Shown: one piece after another, positions 26,084 to 32,118 of the stretch
How the letters are laid out: each line of letters begins with the position of its first letter
Numbering within the stretch: the first letter of the stretch is position 1
Source: Phycisphaerales bacterium
GTDB taxonomy: Bacteria > Planctomycetota > Phycisphaerae > Phycisphaerales > UBA1924
Assembly (NCBI GenBank): GCA_020845755.1
Contig: JADLFE010000006.1
Coordinates: 1-32,118, forward strand
Length of the DNA stretch: 32,118 nucleotides
Reading direction: 5' to 3'
The notes under the pieces: generated by a model
What the model saw: only the letters and a program-made list of their open reading frames with translations
Databases searched by the model: none
Told to the model about the DNA's origin: nothing
Position numbers and translations under genes: made by a program

Positions 26084-27421
26084 TCAGCAGCCAGCCTCGA
26101 ACGCCTCCGCGAACAGGTCGTAGTCGATCCCGTTCACAAAGCCGTCGTGGTCGACATCCGCCATGTGGCTCCCGGACTCAAACGCAGAGGCAAACAAGTC
26201 GTAGTCGATCCCGTTCACAAAGCCGTCGAGGTTGAAATCGGCGAGGTTTTCGCGCCACCAGAACGCGCGATCGTCGTTGGGCATGTATTCCGACCATCCG
26301 ACGACAACGCGGCCATCGGTCGACACGGCGCAGCCGCTGGCCGCGTCACCGCTGAGCCTGCCCAGGTTCTGCATCCCACGCTGCGGGGTCCAGCGGAACG
26401 CGACCCAGCCGCCCGGTTCACGTGCCTGACCCGCCACGATGTTGCCATTGGGCGACACCGCCTGGGCCGTCGCAAACGCCTTGCCCAACGTTCCGAGGTC
26501 CTGCATCCCTCCCGGAGCGCTCCAGCGGAACGCACGCGTCTGGCCGGCTGCGTTGGTGGATTCTCCGACCAACACGCCACCGTCGGCGCTCACGGCCCAT
26601 GCGATCGCCCTCGTACCTCCCAGCGTTCCCAGGTCCTGCATCCCGCCGCCAGAAGTCCAGCGGTATGCGCGCGTCTGGCCGACGGCGTTGGTCGAGGTTC
26701 CGACGACGACGAGCCCGTCTTCCGAGATTGCGCTGACGTCTGAATAGTTTCCGCCGAGCGTGCCGAGGTTTTCCATGCCGCTGGCTTCGGTCCAGCGGAA
26801 GGCGTGCCACTGACCGCTCGGATTCACGGAATTACCCACGACTGCCGTGCCGTCGTCGGAGATCCCGACGGCGTACGAATCGCCGCCGAGCGTGCCGAGG
26901 TTCTGGAGTCCCGACGTTGGCGTCCATCGCATCGCGCGCCAACTACCGGACACCTGCGCCGCGCCGGCCACCGCTCCGCCGTCCGCCGACGCGGCCTTTG
27001 CGACGCTGGCCCCGCTCCCGAACCCGCCGAGGTCCTGCATCACGCCGCTGATCCAGCGGAACGCATGAAGGCGACCCAACCCATCGCGCGACTCACCGAC
27101 CACCACATTCCCGTCTGCGGAAACTCCCCAGGCCCAGGCATAGATGCCGCCCAGTGAACCAAGGTCCGTCATGCCTTCCGCGGGTGTCCAGCGGAACGCG
27201 CGATAGTGGTCGGACGAGTTGAAGGTGAGCCCGACAACCACGCCGCCGTCGGCCGAGAGTCCGTACGGCGCGGAATTGAACCCCCCGAGCGTGCCAAGGT
27301 TGACCATGCTCCCGCAGGTCTGCCCGAGCGCCGAGGGCGTTCCGACCGCCGTCATGAAAGAGACAGCCAAAAGGACCGAGGCCGCCGCGCTCGCCATCCT
27401 CCGCTGAGATGCAGGGTTCAT
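26084..27421 (-). CDS. Secreted HAF-repeat protein with C-terminal GC-type dockerin-like tail
   Basis: The 445-aa protein begins with a signal peptide (MNPASQRRMASAAASVLLAV, cleavage near residue 33). It then has eight repeats of about 45 residues built on DLGTLGG...A..VSADG..VVG...R AFRW, the HAF pattern that suggests an extracellular beta-propeller. The final 52 residues hold two EF-hand-like loops, DFNLDGFVNGIDYDLF and DVDHDGFVNGIDYDLF, ending EAGC. The same tail closes the subtilase at 31.9 kb. These tails are thought to anchor or sort secreted proteins in Phycisphaerales. No catalytic residues seen. Confidence 0.88.
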   Translation of the reverse strand: MNPASQRRMASAAASVLLAVSFMTAVGTPSALGQTCGSMVNLGTLGGFNSAPYGLSADGGVVVGLTFNSSDHYRAFRWTPAEGMTDLGSLGGIYAWAWGVSADGNVVVGESRDGLGRLHAFRWISGVMQDLGGFGSGASVAKAASADGGAVAGAAQVSGSWRAMRWTPTSGLQNLGTLGGDSYAVGISDDGTAVVGNSVNPSGQWHAFRWTEASGMENLGTLGGNYSDVSAISEDGLVVVGTSTNAVGQTRAYRWTSGGGMQDLGTLGGTRAIAWAVSADGGVLVGESTNAAGQTRAFRWSAPGGMQDLGTLGKAFATAQAVSPNGNIVAGQAREPGGWVAFRWTPQRGMQNLGRLSGDAASGCAVSTDGRVVVGWSEYMPNDDRAFWWRENLADFNLDGFVNGIDYDLFASAFESGSHMADVDHDGFVNGIDYDLFAEAFEAGC

Positions 27422-27963
27422 CTACAAATCCTTGTTGAAGCAGATATCAAGGGCCGTCGAGACCAACAACGCTTGTATTCCACGGCAGGGACACGATCGA
27501 ACCGCCCGTGAATCGCCTGATCGAACGTACTCTGCAGCTGGATCCGACATTCATGCAGGTCGCCCTGCAGAGAAGGCTACTTCCATCCCAATTGCGGATC
27601 AACATATCTTCTTGTTTTTCCCTATTTTCTTTGATCTGTACACGCGCCGCGGCACCTTGCGCGCCCGCCTTATCGGCATGAGATGGATTTCGGGAATACG
27701 AACTCACGTCATTGCGACTGTGTATTCGCCGGCAAACAGGAAGCAAACGGAAATCGATGAGGATTCACATCACCGACGGTGACCGAGCCCACACGGCACC
27801 GAAGCCCGCCTGCATTGCCTTGTGAACGACTTGCCGAACCCGTTCTTGATTCGGTGTCGCCGGTGCACTCGATCACGGCTGCCTCCCGGGGATTCGCACA
27901 CGACGACGTGTTTCGGTCGGCGGATCGATGCCGCTCCTCGCTTCCCCGCGAATACCATGGCCC
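27422..27963. other. Divergent intergenic region between HAF gene and purD
   Basis: About 540 bp that must hold promoters for both flanking genes. It contains a T-rich tract at about 27608-27640, unusual for this GC-rich DNA. On the minus strand, a weak -35/-10 candidate (TTGTTG and TATCTG, 17-bp spacer) lies upstream of the HAF start. No protein-like frame and no recognised RNA. Confidence 0.4.
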
Positions 27964-29250
27964 ATGCCCGAAAAGGTGAACATTCTTCTTGTCGGCGGCG
28001 GCGGGCGCGAGCACGCCATCGCCACCGCGATCTCGCGATCTCCCCGAGTGGGAGACTTGTGGCTCACACACCCGGACAATCCGGGGCTGGCCAGGCTCGG
28101 ACGGAGCGTCGACGTGCCCGTTTCCGCACGAGAGATCTATCGCCTCCAGCAGTTCTGCGATCACAAGAAGATCGGGCTGGTCGTCGTCGGGCCCGAAGAG
28201 CCTCTCGCGGAAGGATTCGCCAACAAACTCGCGTCGCCGACACGCGTCGTCTTCGGCCCGGTCTCCGACGCGGCCCGTCTTGAAGCCGACAAGGCCTGGG
28301 CCAAGCAGGTGATGCGGTCCGCCTCGATTCCCACGGGCGACTCGCGCACATTCACCGATTTCACCGCGGCAAAGTCGTATGTCGAGTCCCGCGAAGAAGC
28401 GCCCGTCATCAAGGCAGCCGGGCTCGCCAAGGGCAAGGGTGTGATCGTCGCCGCCACGAAAGAAGAAGCGATCGTTGCGCTGGAGCGCATCATGGTGCAG
28501 AAGGTCTTTGGCGACGCCGGACGCACCGTCGTCGTTGAGGAGCGACTCGAGGGCCCGGAGGTTTCGGTGCTCGCGATCGTCGATGGGCGGAACATCCTCG
28601 TGCTCCCGCCGTGCCAGGATCACAAGCGACTGGGCGACCAGGACACGGGCCCCAACACCGGCGGTATGGGTGCCTTCTGTCCCAGCACCACGCTGACCGC
28701 TGAGATGATGCAGACTGTCGAGCGGGAAATTCTCGTGCCCACCATCGACGGGCTCCGACGCGACGGGATCGAATATCGCGGCGTGCTCTACGCGGGGCTC
28801 ATGCTCACGCCCGCAGGGCCCAAGGTGCTCGAGTTCAACGTGCGCTTCGGCGATCCCGAGTGCCAACCGCTCATGGCACGCCTCAAGAGTGACATTGTCG
28901 AACTGATGATGGCGACGTGCGCGGGCAAACTCGATCAGATCGACGTGGAGTGGAGCGAGCAGCCCGCGTGCTGTGTCGTCCTGGCCGCCAAGGGCTACCC
29001 CGACAAGCCGCGTGCGGGCGACATCATCACGGGCCTCGATCAGGCCGAGAAACTCCCCGGGGTAACCATCTTCCACGCCGGCACCAAGCGGGGCGAGAAG
29101 GGCCAGATCGTCACCAGCGGCGGGCGTGTGCTCGGCGTGACCGCGCTGGGGGTCGACCTCAGCGATGCTCGCCGGCGCGCCTACGAGGCGGCTGACTTGA
29201 TCCAGTTCGACGGCAAGGTCATGCGCCGCGACATCGGGGCTGGGGTGTAG
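27964..29250 (+). CDS. purD: Phosphoribosylamine-glycine ligase (GAR synthetase)
   Basis: The 428-aa cytoplasmic enzyme joins glycine to phosphoribosylamine with ATP, the second step of purine synthesis. The N-terminal domain has NILLVGGGGREHAIA and VVVGPEEPL. The ATP-grasp core includes AAGLAKGKGVIVA, DHKRLGDQDTGPNTGGMGAF and EFNVRFGDPECQPLM. The C-terminal domain ends near VTALGVDLSDARRRAYEAAD. Length agrees with the family (about 420-430). ATG 27964 is chosen because MPEKVNILLVGGGG is the usual N-terminus; the longer frame has no homology. It is a single gene here, not part of a pur operon. Confidence 0.97.
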   Translation: MPEKVNILLVGGGGREHAIATAISRSPRVGDLWLTHPDNPGLARLGRSVDVPVSAREIYRLQQFCDHKKIGLVVVGPEEPLAEGFANKLASPTRVVFGPVSDAARLEADKAWAKQVMRSASIPTGDSRTFTDFTAAKSYVESREEAPVIKAAGLAKGKGVIVAATKEEAIVALERIMVQKVFGDAGRTVVVEERLEGPEVSVLAIVDGRNILVLPPCQDHKRLGDQDTGPNTGGMGAFCPSTTLTAEMMQTVEREILVPTIDGLRRDGIEYRGVLYAGLMLTPAGPKVLEFNVRFGDPECQPLMARLKSDIVELMMATCAGKLDQIDVEWSEQPACCVVLAAKGYPDKPRAGDIITGLDQAEKLPGVTIFHAGTKRGEKGQIVTSGGRVLGVTALGVDLSDARRRAYEAADLIQFDGKVMRRDIGAGV

Positions 29251-29505
29251 CGATTCGATCGGACATCCGTGCCTCGCGTCGCGCCATCGTCCGTTCACAT
29301 TCGGGACCGATAGGTATTTGGAAGGGACTGGCCCGCTGCTTCGTGTATTCGGACGTTGCGGACGATCGTGCCGATCGCCTGAGAATGGCTCGCGTTGGGA
29401 ACCCCCGGCGCGGTAGAGTCGGAGCCTCAGGAAGCCGAATGGGTGTGGTCACGCGGGTGCGGCGACCCCCGGACGGGTGTCGGTCGGTCTGGCCTTGGAG
29501 TTCAT

Positions 29506-31896
29506 ATGAAGAAGTCGCGGTACGCGATTGCGGCATTGTTGTCGGCGGCGGCTCTCACGGCATCGGCGAGCGCATTGGGCGCGGACGGCGTAGCGAGCAC
29601 GCTTCGCCTTAAGGCCGGTGATGTCAACGCGACCAGGATCGCCACGCTCCTCACACCCAAGGCCACGTTCGACGCGGAGAAGCGCTACATCATTCTGCTC
29701 GACGGCCCGATGACGCCCGCCAAGCACGCCGCCCTGACCAACGCCGGTGTTGTCACCTCCGACTATCTCCCCGATCACGCGTACATCGCCGATCTGTCGA
29801 GGGCCGATTCGGCGAAACTCGCGGGACTTGGCTTTGTGACATGGGTTGGCACGTTCGACAAGGCGTGGAAGGTCGAGCCCGCGTGGGGCACGCATGAGTT
29901 GACCGACCCTGATCGCCAGGAGGCCCACAACCGCGGTCAGCGCCTCGCCTCCATCGTCTGCTTCGCCGATGCCGACCCCCAGCCCGTCGTCATTGCCCTC
30001 ACCAACCTCGGTGGACAACTTACCGACATGCAACTCGTCGGCGACTCGGTCTTCATCGAGGCTTGGCTCCCCACCGCACGCGTCGGGGAACTTGCGGCCC
30101 AGGATCACGTCCAGTGGATCGAGGAGGCCCCGCAACTCCAGCACCGCAACGACACCAACCGCTGGGTCCTCCAGAGCAACGTCTCCAACAGCACACCCGT
30201 CTGGGACAAGGGCATCCACGGCGAAGGGCAGATCGGCGGCCTGATCGACGGCGCGATGAAAGAAGCCCACTGCATGTTCGACGATTCCGTCACACCAGGG
30301 CCGACCCACCGCAAGATCATCGCCTATCACGGCACCTCCGGCTCCGACAGCCACGGCACCCACACTGCCGGGACCTTTGTCGGTGACCAAACCCCCATCG
30401 GCTCGTACACCACCAACGACGGCATCGCTTTCGCCGCCAAGGTTGCCTTCACCAACGACTCCACCGTCGGCAGCGCCAATCTCTATTCCACCTTCATCAC
30501 CGCACACAACGACGGCGCCCGCGTCCACAGCAACAGTTGGGGCGACGACAGCACCACCGCCTACACCACACACTGCCGCCAGATCGATCAGTACACCTGG
30601 GAGAAGGAAGACGGCCTGGTCGCATTTGCCGTCACCAACCTCTCGTCCCTCAAAACGCCAGAAAACTCCATCAACGTGCTCGGTGTCGGTGCGAGCCAGG
30701 ACACGCCCAACCAGGGCAACTTCTGCTCCGGCGGCACCGGCCCCACAGCCGACGGCCGACGCAAGCCCGAGGTGTACGCACCCGGTTGCAGCACCAACAG
30801 CGCCAATTCCAGCACCACCTGCGGCGCGATCGGAATGACTGGAACATCCATGGCCTGTCCCGCCGTTTCCGGCGCCGGCCTCCTCGTCCGCCAGTACTTC
30901 ACCGACGGCTTCTACCCGACCGGCGCCAAGGTCCCCGCCAACGCCTTCACGCCATCGGGCGCGCTCATCAAGGGCGTGCTCCTCAACAGCACCGTCGACA
31001 TGACCGGAATCAGCGGCTATCCCAGCAACCAGGAAGGCTGGGGTCGCCTTTTGCTCGACAACGCCCTCTACTTCACAGGCGAAGCCTCAAAGCTCTATGC
31101 CGTCGACGTCCGCAACCCGCAAGGCCTCTCCACCGGCGGCCAGGCCACCTACACCTTCAGCGTCAACAGCAACACCAAACCCCTGAAGATCACCATGGTC
31201 TTCACCGGCCCGCCCGCCGCCGTCAACGCCAGCAACCCCGTCATCAACAACCTCGACCTCGAGGTCTCAGACCCAGCCAACGCCACCTACCGAGGCAACG
31301 TCTTCACCAGCGGCCAGTCCTCCACCGGCGGCACCGCCGACGCCAAGAACAACGTCGAGATGGTCCTCCGCACCACTCCCAGCGTCGGCACCTACACCGT
31401 CACCATCAAGGGCACCGGCGTCAACCAGAGCACCCAGGGCTACGCACTCGTCGTCACCGGCGACATCTCCACCTGCACCAGCCCCTCCATCTCCGACCAG
31501 CCCGACTCCCTCACCATCACCGACGGACAGAGCGCCCTGTTCAGCGTCACCGCCGCCGGAACTTCCATCGGCTACCAGTGGAAGAAGGACGGCGGAGACA
31601 TCAGCGGCGCCAACTCCAACACCTACTCCATCCTCTCCACCGACATCACCGACTCGGGCTCATACACCGTCGTCGTGAGCAACTCCTGCGGCTCGCTCGA
31701 GAGCAACCCCGCCATCCTCACCGTCAACCCGTGCCCCGCCGACTTCAACGCCGACGGCTTCGTCAACGCTATCGACTACGACCTCTTCGCCAGCGCCTTT
31801 GAGGGCGGCGAATCCAGCGCCGACGTCAACCACGACGGCTTTGTCAACGCCCTTGACTACGACGAGTATGCCAGCGCCTTCGAAAACGGCTGCTGA
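29506..31896 (+). CDS. Secreted S8 (subtilisin-like) serine protease with Ig-like and GC-type dockerin-like domains
   Basis: ATG 29506 has GGAG 6 bp upstream and opens a signal peptide (MKKSRYAIAALLSAAALTAS). The 796-aa product has an N-terminal prodomain-like region to about residue 210. The protease domain shows D248 in GGLIDGA, H283 in SHGTHTAGTF and S448 in TGTSMACPAVSG, a complete triad. A beta-rich domain (about 550-655) follows, then an immunoglobulin-like domain (YQWKKDGGDISGANSNTYSI, about 660-740). Two EF-hand-like loops (DFNADGFVNAIDYDLF and DVNHDGFVNALDYDEY) close the protein at ENGC. It likely degrades extracellular protein and is held at the surface by the tail. Confidence 0.93.
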   Translation: MKKSRYAIAALLSAAALTASASALGADGVASTLRLKAGDVNATRIATLLTPKATFDAEKRYIILLDGPMTPAKHAALTNAGVVTSDYLPDHAYIADLSRADSAKLAGLGFVTWVGTFDKAWKVEPAWGTHELTDPDRQEAHNRGQRLASIVCFADADPQPVVIALTNLGGQLTDMQLVGDSVFIEAWLPTARVGELAAQDHVQWIEEAPQLQHRNDTNRWVLQSNVSNSTPVWDKGIHGEGQIGGLIDGAMKEAHCMFDDSVTPGPTHRKIIAYHGTSGSDSHGTHTAGTFVGDQTPIGSYTTNDGIAFAAKVAFTNDSTVGSANLYSTFITAHNDGARVHSNSWGDDSTTAYTTHCRQIDQYTWEKEDGLVAFAVTNLSSLKTPENSINVLGVGASQDTPNQGNFCSGGTGPTADGRRKPEVYAPGCSTNSANSSTTCGAIGMTGTSMACPAVSGAGLLVRQYFTDGFYPTGAKVPANAFTPSGALIKGVLLNSTVDMTGISGYPSNQEGWGRLLLDNALYFTGEASKLYAVDVRNPQGLSTGGQATYTFSVNSNTKPLKITMVFTGPPAAVNASNPVINNLDLEVSDPANATYRGNVFTSGQSSTGGTADAKNNVEMVLRTTPSVGTYTVTIKGTGVNQSTQGYALVVTGDISTCTSPSISDQPDSLTITDGQSALFSVTAAGTSIGYQWKKDGGDISGANSNTYSILSTDITDSGSYTVVVSNSCGSLESNPAILTVNPCPADFNADGFVNAIDYDLFASAFEGGESSADVNHDGFVNALDYDEYASAFENGC

Positions 31897-31930
31897 TCTC
31901 GCCCGAAACCAACACCCTCGCCTCGCTTCC

Positions 31931-31957
31931 AAACCCCGGGCCAGCCCCGGGGTTTTT
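31931..31957 (+). terminator. Rho-independent terminator of the subtilase gene
   Basis: AAACCCCGGG (31931-31940) pairs with CCCGGGGTTT (31946-31955) around a 5-base loop, then TT. It starts 34 bp after the stop codon. Confidence 0.85.
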
Positions 31958-31991
31958 CATGTGCCCATTGCAGAGTCCAATTGCATCCTGT

Positions 31992-32118
31992 CTAGTGTCC
32001 TGACTTCGAGATAGCCGCACGGTTCTTGGCGACGCGGCCGAGGATGGTGTTGGCGTCGGCGGTCCATACAAAGGGCTTAGCGTCGTCGTTGCGGGCGTCG
32101 AGGTAGTCCAGGGCGGTC
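31992..32118 (-). CDS. IS630-family transposase, C-terminal fragment (second, inverted copy)
   Basis: Reverse-strand frame from the window edge to TAG at 31992-31994, 41 complete codons. It is identical to the left copy apart from one Thr-to-Lys change (ACG to AAG, at base 32077). It inserted about 35 bp after the subtilase terminator. Near identity implies recent transposition or two ends of contigs broken at the same repeat. Confidence 0.75.
   Translation of the reverse strand, partial: TALDYLDARNDDAKPFVWTADANTILGRVAKNRAAISKSGH
31993..32118 (-). repeat. Right copy of inverted terminal repeat pair (IS630 end)
   Basis: Reverse complement of 49-174 with one mismatch in 126 bp. The boundary is the TA at 31993-31994. 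Confidence 0.9.

Noticed and set aside
27709..29298. Long minus-strand frame (529 codons) over purD
   Set aside because: purD on the plus strand has all family motifs; the opposite frame is a shadow.
29449..30573. Minus-strand Gly/Val-rich frame (374 codons)
   Set aside because: Antisense to the subtilase prodomain and catalytic core; low-complexity composition typical of a shadow frame.

Overview
High-GC bacterial DNA, most likely from a planctomycete of the class Phycisphaerae. The best taxonomic clue is at the right: two secreted proteins (a HAF-repeat protein at 26.1-27.4 kb and a subtilase at 29.5-31.9 kb) end in the same duplicated EF-hand/dockerin-like tail with a terminal Gly-Cys, a type of C-terminus I associate with Phycisphaerales. 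Both window ends lie inside near-identical, inverted copies of an IS630-type transposase 3' end, so the window looks like an assembly piece bounded by a repeated insertion sequence.

Layout. (1) 0-0.6 kb: IS630 end that truncates a type II secretin N-domain fragment. (2) 0.7-3.9 kb, minus: a large N6-adenine DNA methyltransferase followed directly by a PIN-domain nuclease. (3) 4.1-5.4 kb, minus: a tyrosine-recombinase-like protein with altered catalytic residues, then a small zinc-ribbon protein. (4) 5.9-11.6 kb, plus: a compact operon of a tandem winged-helix protein, an SPPYW-type and a DPPY-type beta-class DNA methyltransferase, a small helical protein and a HerA-like ATPase fused to a restriction-nuclease-like domain. 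A separately initiated HARE-HTH protein and a strong terminator follow. (5) 11.7-15.5 kb: orphan small genes, a DUF2513 gene, a 5'-broken gene and a helical-repeat protein. (6) 15.7-24.0 kb, plus: a long, mostly overlapping operon with ubiquitin-like conjugation chemistry: an 84-aa protein with repeated Gly-Gly motifs, a 26-aa micro-ORF, a mini E2-like candidate, a JAMM peptidase, a ThiF/E1-like adenylyltransferase, a six-CxxC RING-like protein, a HerA/FtsK-type ATPase, a small protein and a large serine recombinase. (7) 24.0-24.1 kb, minus: an initiator tRNA-fMet with its own promoter and terminator. The recombinase reading frame ends inside it, so it probably marks the right edge of an integrated element. 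(8) 24.4-32 kb: ordinary chromosome, with a SAM methyltransferase, a membrane protein, the HAF protein, purD and the subtilase.

The roughly 0.6-24 kb interval therefore reads as a mobile or defence island with two recombinases. It carries two candidate systems that I cannot match to a named one: the twin-methyltransferase/HerA-nuclease/HARE-HTH operon, and the E1/JAMM/RING-like/HerA operon coupled to a serine recombinase. All functional claims for these are inferences from motifs and gene order; no database searches were possible.
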